Of a stretch of DNA of 40,000 bases, positions 1 through 8,702 are shown piece after piece. The position numbers were made by a program, and so were the translations under genes. The notes beneath the pieces were generated by a model, which had not been told where the DNA came from, searched no databases, and worked only from the letters and a program-made list of their open reading frames with translations. The first letter of the stretch is position 1; each line of letters starts with the position of its first letter. Source of the stretch: Prorocentrum cordatum (lineage: Eukaryota; Sar; Dinophyceae; Prorocentrales; Prorocentraceae); NCBI GenBank assembly GCA_963575745.1, contig CAUYUJ010018458.1, forward strand, positions 102,455-142,454. Reading direction: 5' to 3'.

Positions 1-443
1 GGGCCGCCGTCCAATTACAGTCAACCCGTGCAGTAAGGATGCGCGATAAGGGTGCAAGGGCCTTGGAAGCCCATTTCGAAGTTTTTCGATCGGGCCGCGG
101 CCAACGAAAGCGGCCAAGGATGGGCCGAGAAGGTAAGGATGCAAGGGTACCCTTGGGAAGGTTGCCCGTCCTCACTATGCGGGTTGACTGTATTTTCGTG
201 GCTCCCTCGTGAATTACGGCTGGCTGCGGAGTTCAGTTGGTTTGCGTGCTCTCCCCCATCCCTCCTCCCTCCTCCGTCCTCCCTCCTCCCTCGTCCACCC
301 TGCCCTCCTTCCTCCCTGCCTCCCTCCTCATGCCTCCTCCCTCCCTCCCTCCCTCTTCCCCCCCCAGCGAACGACCGAAAGCGCTCCGACCAGGAAAGGC
401 ACACTCCGCCTTCGGGGGCGCCCTCTATGAAAACGCACACCCG
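1..443. other. Left-edge sequence with no recognisable gene, includes pyrimidine tract
   Basis: No conserved protein was recognised on either strand. About 252-366 is a C/T-rich tract of repeated CCTCC and CCTT units, followed by a short unique stretch up to the CA repeat. Long open frames through here come from the simple repeats and are not taken as genes. Confidence 0.5.
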
Positions 444-505
444 TAACACACACACACACACACACACACTCACGCACACATTCACGCTCTCAAACACACA
501 AACAC

Positions 506-542
<37 letters not shown>

Positions 543-567
543 CACACACACACACACACTCACGCAC

Positions 568-609
<42 letters not shown>

Positions 610-621
610 GCACTCTCACGC

Positions 622-656
<35 letters not shown>

Positions 657-662
657 CACACA
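444..662. repeat. Imperfect (CA)n microsatellite
   Basis: About 220 bp of CA dinucleotide repeat, broken by short variants such as CTCACGCACA that recur at about 469, 560 and 613. The recurrence suggests that the interrupted block has itself been duplicated within the tract. Confidence 0.95.
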
Positions 663-988
663 CCGAAGGACTGAAGTCCTAGGAGGGTGGAAGGATACTG
701 CCACCTCGCCAGCCCCCTGGACAAGAGCGGCTAGGGCCCAGCCCACTGTTGAAGACCTGGCTCCTTGTTGGCTGGCGGCCTCCAGCTTGGCCCCACGTCG
801 GTCCCGAGAGCTCTGCAGTGCGAACCAGTCCAAGCGAGGAGCTCGGCGTGCTCCCGCAGAGCTGCGGCCAGCGGGCCCCGATACCCTGGCGAGCGTGCCG
901 GCCCGCAAAGGTTTGGCCCTGGAGGGCTGCCGCCCGCATGCCCGGGACCAGGCCCGGCCCCCTGTGCGCTGGGGAGCGCCCCCCACCC
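663..988. other. Unique GC-rich spacer, no gene recognised
   Basis: About 325 bp of non-repetitive GC-rich DNA between the CA tract and the first CCT tract. Both strands have open frames, but no conserved motif was seen and the frames run straight into the neighbouring repeats. Confidence 0.4.
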
Positions 989-1241
989 ATCCTCCTCCTC
1001 CTCCTCTCCTCCTCCTCCTCCTCCTCCTCCTCCTCCTCCTCCTCCTCCTCCTCCTCCTCCTCCTCCTCCTCCTCCTCTCCTCCTCCTCCTCCTCCTCCTC
1101 CCCTCCTCCTCCTCCTCCTCCTCCTCCCTCCTCCTCCTCCTCCTCCTCCTCCTCCTCCTCCTCCTCCTCCTCCTCCTCCTCCTCCTCCTCCCTCCTCCTC
1201 CTCCTCCTCCTCCTCCTCCTCCTCCTCCTCCCCCTCCCCCG
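989..1241. repeat. (CCT)n triplet tract
   Basis: About 250 bp of nearly pure CCT/CTC triplets, all pyrimidine on the plus strand. Small phase slips (for example CTCTCC near 1006 and 1077, CCCC near 1101) break the triplet phase. This is why translations switch between Ser, Leu and Pro runs. The purine/pyrimidine asymmetry would allow triplex structures. Confidence 0.95.
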
Positions 1242-1497
1242 CAGGGAGGCCGTGGGAGGGTAATGAAGAAATCATGGCGGGCGATGTGTTGGAATATGTT
1301 CGGCCTCCGGAGGCCCTTGCTGGCCCTCGGGACCGTAAAAAAGCGGCTCAGGATGAAATGCCGGTCCAGAGGAATGAGTCAAATCCTCTGAGGGTCGACG
1401 TTATGAAATTATCCCGGCAAAGCAACCTAACAGCGATGTGTAGGAGCATATCTGGAAGCATTCCCCTTCAGATTCAGATGAGAATCCAGTTGTAGAA
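1242..1497. other. Spacer between CCT tract and hexamer satellite
   Basis: About 255 bp of unique sequence. A short plus-strand frame is open across it, but no motif was recognised. It ends at about 1498, where the CAGTCG-rich start of the satellite module begins. Confidence 0.4.
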
Positions 1498-2494
1498 TTC
1501 TGCTGTTCTCGCAGTCGCAGTCGCATTCGCGATGACAGTCGCAGTGGCAACGGCAGTCGCAGTCACAGCCTCAGCCTCAGCCTGCTTCAGAATCAGCCTG
1601 CCTCAGCCTCAGCCTCAGCCTGCCTCAGCCTCAGCCTCAGCCTGCTTCAGCCTCAGCCTCAGTCTGCCTTCAGCCTCGGCCTCAGCCTCAGCCTGCCTCA
1701 GCCTCAGCCTGCATCAGCCTCAGCCTCAGCCTCAGCCTGCCTCAGCATCAGCCTGCCTCAGCCTCAGCCTCAGCCTGCCTCAGCCTCAGCCTGCCTGCTT
1801 CAGCCTCAGCCTCAGTCTGCCTTCAGCCTCGGCCTCAGCCTCAGCCTGCCTCAGCCTCAGCCTGCCTCAGCCTCAGCCTCAGCCTGCCTTCAGCCTGCCT
1901 CAGCCTCAGCCTCAGCCTGCCTCAGCCTCAGCTTCAGCCTCAGCCGCAGTCTGCCTTCAGCCTCGGCCTCAGCCTCAGCCTGCCTCAGCCTCAGCCTGCA
2001 TCAGCCTCAGCCAGCCTGCCTCAGCCTCAGCCTGCCTCAGCCTCAGCCTCAGCCTGCCTCAGCCTCAGCCTCAGCCTGCTTCAGCCTCAGCCTCAGTCTG
2101 CCTTCAGCCTCGGCCTCAGCCTCAGCCTGCCTCAGCCTCAGCCTGCATCAGCCTCAGCCTCAGCCTCAGCCTGCCTCAGCATCAGCCTGCCTCAGCCTCA
2201 GCCTCAGCCTGCCTCAGCCTCAGCCTCAGCCTGCTTCAGCCTCAGCCTCAGTCTGCCTTCAGCCTCTGCCTTCAGCCTCGGCCTCAGCCTCAGCCTGCCT
2301 CAGCCTCAGCCTGCATCAGCCTCAGCCTCAGCCTCAGCCTGCCTCAGCATCAGCCTGCCTCAGCCTCAGCCTCAGCCTGCCTCAGCCTCAGCCTCAGCCT
2401 GCTTCAGCCTCAGCCTCAGTCTGCCTTCAGCCTCGGCCTCAGCCTCAGCCTGCCTCAGCCTCAGCCTGCCTCAGCCTCAGCCAGCCTGCCTCAG
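1498..2494. repeat. CAGTCG leader plus (CAGCCT)n hexamer satellite, module copy 1
   Basis: The block starts with TTCTGCTGTTCTCGCAGTCG and further CAGTCG-type hexamers (1498-1560). It then becomes a long CAGCCT hexamer array in which TGCCT phase shifts break the pure repeat. Larger sub-blocks of about 180 bp recur (each with a CTTCAGCCTCGGCCTCAGCC segment, near 1670, 1820, 1950, 2101, 2263 and 2425), so the array is a higher-order satellite. It runs directly into the 73-bp array. The same order of parts recurs at 14427-16170. Confidence 0.9.
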
Positions 2495-2895
2495 CATTCA
2501 AAATGTGGCCCGGGAATGGAGTTCTGGGAACTCGAAGAACACGAAGTGGCCTACAGTTGGCTCCGGGCATTCAAAATCATGCCCAGGAATGGAGTTCTGG
2601 GAACTCGAAGACCACGAAGTGGCCTACAGTTGGCTCCGGGCATTCAAAATCATGCCCAGGAATGGAGTTCTGGGAGCTCGAAGACCACGAAGTGGCCTAC
2701 AGTTGGCTCCGGGCATTCAAAATCATGCCAAGGAAAAAACTGCTGGGAACTCGAAGAGCACGAAGCGGCCTACAGTTGGCTCCGGGCATTCAAAATGTGG
2801 CCCGGGAATGGAGTTTGGGGAACTCGAAGAACACGAAGTGGCCTGAAGTTGGCTCCGGGCATTCAGAATGTGGCCCGGAAATGGAGTTCTGGGAG
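2495..2895. repeat. 73-bp tandem repeat array A, about 5.5 copies
   Basis: Copies begin with CATTCAAAAT at 2495, 2568, 2641, 2714, 2787 and 2860, spaced exactly 73 bp. The last is cut at about 2895, where a GGA tract begins. The unit contains GGCCTACAGTTGGCTCCGGG and a short perfect hairpin, GAGTTC-TGG-GAACTC (2519-2533 in the first copy). A 73-bp period is not a multiple of three, so the open frames across it are not expected to be coding. Array B at 15772 has the same period. Confidence 0.95.
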
Positions 2896-3010
2896 GAGGA
2901 AGAAGAGAAGGAGGAGGAGGAGGAGGAGGAGGAGGAGGAGGAGGAGGAGGAGGAGGAGGAGGAGGAGGAGAAGAGAAGGCAGGAGGAGGAGGAGGAGGAG
3001 GAGGAAGAGC
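2892..3010. repeat. (GGA)n triplet tract
   Basis: Purine-rich GGA/GAA triplets start inside the truncated sixth copy of the 73-bp repeat and end near 3010. The purine strand is plus here, opposite to the CCT tracts at 989 and 3156. Confidence 0.9.
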
Positions 3011-3155
3011 ACGAAATGTGTGTAGCTGTTTGCTCAAAGCGACGTCCGCGGCTTCTCTGACGTCGGGGGTCCGGGCCCCTGCCACCCCGCTCCCACCCCC
3101 ACCCGCTTGGAGGAGGGGGGAGAGAGGGGTCAAGAGGGGGGGACAGCGACAGCTG

Positions 3156-3291
3156 TCCTCCTCCCCTGCCTCCTCCTCCTCCTCCTCCTCCTCCTCCTCC
3201 TCCTCCTCCTCCTCCTCCTCCTCCTCCTCCTCCTCCTCCTCCTCCTCCTCCTCCTCCTCCTCCTCCTCCTCCTCCTCCTCCTCCTCCTCTG
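3156..3291. repeat. (CCT)n triplet tract
   Basis: About 130 bp of pure CCT triplets on the plus strand, followed by TGGATGCATCC. Together with the GGA tract at 2892-3010 it forms an inverted pair of complementary triplet arrays separated by about 150 bp. Confidence 0.95.
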
Positions 3292-3833
3292 GATGCATCC
3301 TCTACTTCTCCTCCTCTGCGGAGGCCTTGAAAGTTGGCGGGGACTGGGAGGGCGAGGGGGGGCGCGAGGCGGAGGGGGAGGATTTCCCTGGGAATGGCCT
3401 GGCCGCCGCAGTCCACGTGGCCGGAGGGAGAGGGGGAGAGGGCAAGCCAGGTGCGCTCGCGCCACATCTGCCATCCTGCCCCTCTGACCCATCATTTCCC
3501 ATTGCGCTGGATCCTCTTCTGTCCAGCGACTCGGGCGTCCTGGAGGACCTTGATGCCAAGATGGCAGTTGCAGGATCTGACCCATCGTGTGCGGCGCAAT
3601 GGAAAAGGGGAAGAAGGCTTTGGGGGGAGAATAAGAGGGAGGAAGGTCGAGTATGGAGGGCCACTTTTCGGCGTTTTGTGACCTTTCTCCAGGAACATCC
3701 CGCGGCCTCCGGGCACCAGAGACAGAAGCGGGGAGGGGGAGGAGGGACAAGCGGAAAAGGAAAGGGGCAGAGGGAGGGGAGAAACGGAAGGGACACGCGG
3801 AGGGGCAGAGGAGCAGGGGGAGCGGAAGGCCCA
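3292..3833. other. Unique GC-rich stretch, one arm of a diverged inverted repeat
   Basis: No gene is recognised with confidence. The segment at about 3430-3500 is, in reverse complement, similar to 4113-4185. The shared core is GCGCGAGCGCACCT flanked by similar purine- and pyrimidine-rich sequence. 3720-3830 is A/G-rich. Confidence 0.5.
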
Positions 3834-3975
3834 GGCCTTGGTTGCAGGGGCTCAGGAAGGTATCTGGCTGCACATCGCGGATGAAGGCGTTCTTCGCGTC
3901 CAAGACCACGTAGAACTCCGCGTCGACCAGCATAGCAGCCTCGATCGGCAGACCTCCTACACCTACTCCTAATGC
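3834..3975 (-). CDS. Candidate exon, glycosyltransferase-like (DUF6492-type) fragment
   Basis: On the minus strand this stretch reads LPIEAAMLVDAEFYVV, then LDAKNAFIRDVQPDTFL, then SPCNQG. The pattern F-Y-x-V-L-D-A-K-N-x-F-I-R-D-V is the kind of segment seen around the acidic donor-site motif of DUF6492-type glycosyltransferase-like proteins. The match is from memory of the family pattern only. The frame upstream runs through a short Gly/Val stretch without further similarity, so an exon with a splice acceptor near 3970 is possible. No companion exon was identified nearby. It could also be an isolated pseudogene fragment or chance. Confidence 0.28.
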
Positions 3976-4164
3976 AATGCTAGGTTGATACTACGCTTCG
4001 CGGTGCTCGTCTACGCCATGCCATGCCGTGCTCTACAATGCATCGCGTACCCTTTCGGGATCATTGCCCTGCTCGACATCCGACTGTGCGAGTAGAGAGG
4101 GGATCTGCGCCATGGTAAGGGATGGGAGGGAGGGGTAGGATGTCAGATATGACGCGAGCGCACC

Positions 4165-4317
4165 TAGCTTGTCCTCCTCCCCCTCCCCCACTCCCCTCCC
4201 CGCTTCATCCTCTGTTTCCTCTTCCCTTTCTCCTCCTCCCCCTCCTCCTCCTCATCCTCCTCCTCCTCCTCCTCCTCCTACCCCTACTCCTACTCCTACT
4301 CCTACTCCTCCTCTTCG
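4165..4317. repeat. Pyrimidine-rich CCT/CCTACT tract
   Basis: C/T-rich sequence grading from irregular CCCTCC to CCT triplets and then CCTACT hexamers (about 4277-4308). It follows directly after the inverted-repeat arm at 4113-4185. Confidence 0.85.
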
Positions 4318-4321
4318 TCTG

Positions 4322-4490
4322 GGCTGAGCAACGGTATCGCAGGCTGCCAGCAGGGAGCGGCGGCCTTAAGCTTCATGACCTGCTGCAACTCCCAACCCTT
4401 CAGGCCGGCGTGCATGGCCCAGGAGAAGTCGTGAAAGTGTACCCCGTGACCCTCCTGAGTGTACCTGCTATGCTTCCCCACGGTGCTCCC
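4322..4490 (-). CDS. Candidate minus-strand exon, unknown protein
   Basis: The minus strand reads HFHDFSWAMHAGLKGWELQQ with ordinary amino-acid composition, unlike the repeat-derived frames around it. This lies between two low-complexity tracts. No family was recognised and no splice-site evidence is decisive. The plus-strand frame over the same bases is also open, so the strand call rests only on composition. Confidence 0.2.
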
Positions 4491-4652
4491 TCCCCCGCGC
4501 GGGCGGACGGACGAGGCGGAGAATGGGGACAGGGGAAGGGAAGGCAGAAGAAAAATAGAAGGGAAAAGAAGAGGGGGAGTGAGGAGGGCAAGGAGAAGCA
4601 GGAGTAGAGGCAGGAAGAGAAGGAAGAGGAGGAGAAAGAAAAGGAGGGGATA

Positions 4653-5022
4653 AAACAGATTATATATGTATATGTATGTATCGACACACACATGTATATG
4701 TGAGCGCGTTTAATACCAACCAGCCGATACATGCATGTTTGCATGTACCGATACGTATGCCTATAACTACACATATATAGACGTGTGTGAGTGGACGCAC
4801 ATACATACAACTACAACTACATACATAGCTATGCCGATGGGTATGTACATATACATGGATGCATACATGTATATAGACATGCATAGATACATGCACGCAT
4901 GCAAACAAGCAAACATACATACCTACATACATACATGCATACATGAATACATGCGCGAGCATCTATACATATATACATATACACACATATATATATAAAA
5001 ATATATATATATATATATATAT
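4653..5022. repeat. (CATA)n/(TA)n low-complexity tract
   Basis: About 370 bp of interrupted CATA, TACATACA and CATG units ending in a run of TA dinucleotides (4985-5022). Frames here encode Tyr/Ile/His/Cys-rich strings and are repeat artefacts. A shorter tract of the same type lies at 5660-5736. Confidence 0.9.
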
Positions 5023-5659
5023 CCTCGACTGTCACGTGTGCCCGGGCTAATACAAAAATGAAGACTGCAGCACGCAAGCACCACACAACATCGACAAGAC
5101 GAGGAATGTAAAGTCGGATCCGATGAAGAGGAGGAAGGAGATGGAGAAGCAGAGGGAAAAGGCGAGAAGGATGATAATGAGGATCACCAGGGGGCTGTTG
5201 GGAAGGAGGTGCAACAGCGGGATCGCAGTCGAGCGCAGGTAGGATTGCCACACCTTGCGATGTGTGTGGCGCAGGAGGGTGCTCCACACCTTGCGGCTGC
5301 AGTTGAAAAGACGCTCCGAAGCCAATGCTTGGAGGATGTCTCGAGCACAACTGAGGTGTGAAGTATATGAGGACAACTTTGACTACGTAGGATTTCAAAA
5401 CGGGGGGGCGTCTCACGAGAAACGGCTGTATTCGATGAGGGTAAAACCATTGAAATCCATTGTGTTGCTGAAGGCGCTATGGTAAAGTATGAGATTTCCT
5501 ACGTGTGTTTGGACCCTGGCGTCGCAATCTGCTTGAGGGGTGCGTCCGGTGTTCGGACTGTTGAGGATGTCCCGAGCGAAACGGTCAGAAGCAAAAACAC
5601 GGTTTCAATGAATCGCCTCTGAGCTTTACTCCCTCGGAGAGGTGCGTATGATAACACAT
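5023..5659. other. Unique AT-neutral stretch, possible membrane-protein fragment on minus strand
   Basis: A minus-strand frame at about 5047-5376 contains a hydrophobic run (SPLVILIIILLAFSLCFSIS and beyond) that could be one or two membrane spans. No family was recognised. The motif GAGGATGTCTCGAGC at about 5333 recurs in changed form at about 5563 (GAGGATGTCCCGAGC), so part of this segment is duplicated. No gene is called. Confidence 0.35.
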
Positions 5660-5780
5660 CCATACATACATGCATGCATACATATGTACATGCATGCATG
5701 TATGCTGATCTAGATATCTATATATATATATATACACACTAGAACCACCGCGCGCGCTTCGCGCGCTCAGGTTCTCCTGA
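5660..5780. repeat. (CATG/CATA)n-(TA)n tract plus GC-rich inverted repeat
   Basis: The TA run (5716-5736) is followed by AGAACC, then a CGCGCGCTTCGCGCG palindromic core, then GGTTCT (about 5745-5776). The AGAACC and GGTTCT arms pair, making a long hairpin. A diverged copy with the same order, TA run then AGAACC, GCGCGC and GTTCT, is at 16469-16526. Confidence 0.7.
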
Positions 5781-6159
5781 ATCCCAGCTCGCAGTGAGAT
5801 GCCGAGGGCTGGGCGACGGTTGCGGATATGACTTTAGCGCGGATGCGCTGCGGAAACACGTGAAGAGCCCTCGCCTGAGCACAGGAGACTCCAGGAGGAA
5901 GACGAAGAAAACGAGGGGGGCGGTTTGGAGGTCGAGGAAGGGAAGAAGAGTCCAGGAGCATGACGGCGGCGAAGACGAGGGCAGAACGGGAAGGAGGGGC
6001 AGGAGCAGAAGGAGAAGTGGAGTCCTTGAAGACGAACTGCAGGAGGAATACACAAAGAGGACGTGCATCCGTGCCCCTCGACCACGTGTGCCCCTCCTGG
6101 TGGCCTTCTGCACATCCTGCCACCGAGCCTGGGTTGTTGGTGTGAGACTTCGTGAATGC
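5777..6159. other. Repeat-flank sequence, no gene recognised
   Basis: Moderately GC-rich sequence between the hairpin element and the dodecamer array. It includes a purine-rich stretch at about 5880-6050. Open frames on both strands lack recognisable motifs. Confidence 0.4.
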
Positions 6160-6832
6160 CTGTTCGCGTCTCTGGGGAAACCTCTGGGCAGCCTGTTGGA
6201 AACAATGGTGAAGCCTCGTGGGACGCTTTTCGGGACCTCTTCGAGGCCTCTCGTGGCCCTCTTGGGTTCGCTCGGGGGGGTCCTCGGGGGCCTGCTGGCG
6301 AACTTCGGGGCCATCGTGGGGCCGAGGCCTCGAAATATGGGCTAGCATTCCACCCCCCACGAGCCCCTCTTGGGACCTTCTTGGGCGGTCCTGGGTTCCT
6401 CTTGGGACGTCTTGGGGCCCTCTTGGGCCGTCTTGGGGCCCTCTCGGGTTCTCTTGAGTGTCCTCTTGGAGCCGTCTTGGGGCATCCTGGGGGCATGCTG
6501 GCGATCGTCGGGGTCCTCTTAGGGCGGAGGCCTCGAAAAATGCGTTCGAATTCCCCCCGCGGGGCCTCTGTTGGCGCTCTCTGCGGCCGGCTTGGGCGGT
6601 CCTGGGTGCCTCTTGGGCCGGCTGTCCCCCTCCCCACGTCGCGGGTGTCCATGGTGGACGCGCGAAGACCAAACTACCATTCCGGTGCACTCTACACGGC
6701 TGGCCCCCATGGTTTCCTGCCACTACTACATAAAAGAAACTAAAGTCAGCATGTTCTCGACATCGCCATCGTTGAAGTTTACAACGGAATGAAGGGCGAA
6801 CCCTTCTCTCGCTGCGAATTTGTACCGCGTGG
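6160..6832. repeat. Dodecamer-type array (core CCNTCTTGGGG), first block
   Basis: Degenerate units of 11-12 bp with core CCNTCTTGGGG. On the minus strand they translate as Arg-Pro-Lys-rich four-residue repeats. Within the block, GCCTCGAAA followed by an ATNCG-type segment recurs at about 6327 and 6531, a local period near 204 bp. The same repeat type is found at 14270-14320, 16860-17010, 17320-17830, 18170-18340, 18620-19150, 25180-25800, 35765-36130 and 37330-37600. Confidence 0.85.
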
Positions 6833-7985
6833 GTCCCTCTTGGTCCGTCATGGGGAGCTGAGCCCGTCTTGGGGCCCTCTTGGGGCCCTCTCCGACCATG
6901 TAGGGATCCTCCGGTGGCCCCCCATCGGGCCCCCTGGAAACTCTCTTGGGTCGTCTTGGAGCTCTCGCGTGCTGCTTGAAACTCTCTTCAGGCCGTCTTG
7001 GCGCCCTCTTGGGGGCATCTTGGGCCGTGAGCCGATTTTGGGTGCCTTTGGGGCCGTCGTGGCCGCTAGTAAGACTGAAAAGCGAATATCCCGGAAATAT
7101 GCGTTTTGTCCGTCGGATATGCTTGACTTCTGCCTTTGGGAGGCCTTCTCGGCGGTCTCTTGGACCGTCTTGAGGGAGCCTTTTGGGGTCCTTTTGGCCC
7201 GTCTAGGGGCCCATTTCGGCCGTCCCGGGTCCCTTTTGGCCCGTCATAGGGAGCTGAGCCCGTCTTGGGGCCCTCTTGGGGTCCTCTCCGACCATGTAGG
7301 GATCCTCCGGTGGCCCCCTCGGGCCCCCTGGAAACTCTCTTGGGTCGTCTTGGAGCTCTCGCGTGCTGCTTGAAACTCTCTTCAGGCCGTCTTGGGGCCC
7401 TCTTGGGCCGTCTGGGGCCGATTTGGGGAGCCTTTGCCGTCGTGGCCGCGGTCAGGATTGAAAAAGCGAGCATCCTGGAAGTATGCGCTATTCCATCGGA
7501 AATGCTTCAGTTTTGCCCTTGGGGGGCATTCTCGGCGGCCTCTTGGACCGTCTTGAGGGTGTCCTGTAAGGCCTTTTTTGGCCCGTCCGAGGGCCCATTT
7601 CGACAGTTCCAGGTCCCTCTTGGCCCGTCATGGGGAGCTGAACCCGTCTTGAGGCCCTCTTGGGGCCCTCTCCGACCAGGTAAGGATCCTCCGGTTGCCC
7701 CCTCGGGGCCCCTGGGGACTCTCTTGGAGCTCTCTGGTGCTGCTTGAAGCTCTCTTGAGGCCATCTTGAGGCCCTCTTGGGGACCTCTTGGGATGTCTGG
7801 GCCCATTTTGCCCGCTGTTAGGACTGAGAAAACGAATATCCCGGAAACATACGTTTTCCATAGGACATGCTTGATTTTTACCCTTGCGGGGCCTTCTGGC
7901 GAGGGCCTTTGTGGCCGTCTAGGAACAGTCTTCGGCTGTCTTCGAGCGTTCGTGTGCCGTCTAGAGGCCATCTCAATGCGCTCTT
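6833..7985. repeat. Three-copy higher-order tandem repeat of about 385 bp
   Basis: Units starting with GTCCC near 6833, 7229 and 7613 share the same internal order. Each has GTCATGGGGAGCTGA, a run of dodecamers, TCCGACCATGTAGGGATCCT (or a close variant), CTCTTGGAGCTCTC, more dodecamers, then an A-rich island near 7077, 7460 and 7828 with core GAAAANCGAATATCCCGGAA. Island spacings are 384 and 366 bp. Units differ by substitutions and small indels, so they are not very recent. No coding role is proposed. Confidence 0.85.
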
Positions 7986-8257
7986 CAGCCATCTTCCAGA
8001 CAACTTTTGTTTGCTGATCCTGTACATGGTCGAACGCACATGTCTCTGCTCGAAGCTTTGCAGCAAGGTGCACATTTCCTCTGCTCGAAGCTGTGCAGCA
8101 AGGGGGCAGGGGAGCCATGCGCAAGCACGTGGCAAGGGAAAAAATCCCTGCTAACAGCGCTGCGACGACGCGGACGCCCTTGGAAGACAAAATGTATTAA
8201 AAAGTTCGTCCCTTCACATGTGATGAGATGGGGACGCCTCTCTGCTCCAGCTGGCCA
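7986..8257. other. Unique spacer with a short direct duplication
   Basis: CTCTGCTCGAAGCT followed by TGCAGCAAGG occurs twice in a row (about 8043-8070 and 8078-8105), a tandem duplication of about 35 bp. No gene was recognised. Confidence 0.5.
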
Positions 8258-8311
8258 GGGAGGAGGAGGAGGAGGAGGAGGAGGAGGAGGAGGAGGAGGA
8301 GGAGGAGGACT
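8258..8311. repeat. (GGA)n triplet tract
   Basis: Pure GGA triplets of about 50 bp on the plus strand. Confidence 0.95.
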
Positions 8312-8550
8312 CATTCTGAAAGGGGGTTCTGCCGTCTTGGCTGCAATCGCGCGGCGGCGCGGAGGCGCGGAGCGCGCCTGGGAGATTTGGTTGACGAGAT
8401 CGGGCCGCGCGCGGGGGGGGTCACTCCCTCCCGCGCACGCTCCCCACTACAGCCCTACATGCCCTCCTCCCTCTCCTGCTGCTGCTGCTCCCGGGCTAAA
8501 TCTGCCAGGAGCTGGGCCAGGGGGACGAACGGGAGAAGCTGCACCCTGGG
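8312..8550. other. GC-rich spacer, no gene recognised
   Basis: About 240 bp between two GGA tracts. No motif was recognised. Confidence 0.35.
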
Positions 8551-8702
8551 CTTCTTGGGGGAGGAGGAAGGAGGAGGAGGAGGAGGAGGAGGAGGAGGAG
8601 GAGGAGGAGGAGGAGGAGGAGGAGGAGGAGGAGGAGGAGGAGGGGAGGAGGAGAGGAGGGAGGAGGAGGAGGAGGAGGACGAGGAGGACGAGGAGGACGG
8701 AT
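8551..8702. repeat. (GGA)n triplet tract
   Basis: GGA triplets with a GAC-substituted 3' end (GAGGAC at about 8676-8700). Confidence 0.95.

Noticed and set aside
989-1241. Long Ser/Leu/Pro or Glu/Gly open frames through triplet tracts (also at 2892, 3156, 8258-9242, 10255, 37381)
   Set aside because: Triplet repeats have no stops in several frames. The composition follows the repeat phase and there are no conserved motifs.
1567-2494. Long Gln/Pro/Ser/Ala frames through the CAGCCT satellites (also 14708-15771)
   Set aside because: A hexamer repeat is open in several frames; the adjacent 73-bp array is not divisible by three, so the frame cannot be a conserved protein.
2495-2895. CRISPR-like array
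   Set aside because: The 73-bp units are directly adjacent with no variable spacers, and the context is eukaryotic.
4653-5022. Tyr/Cys/His-rich frames that look like membrane peptides
   Set aside because: They come from CATA/TA low-complexity sequence.
6160-7985. Arg/Pro/Lys-rich minus-strand frames of up to about 320 residues (also in other dodecamer arrays)
   Set aside because: Their four-residue period reflects the 12-bp DNA repeat. Frames exist on both strands and carry no domain.
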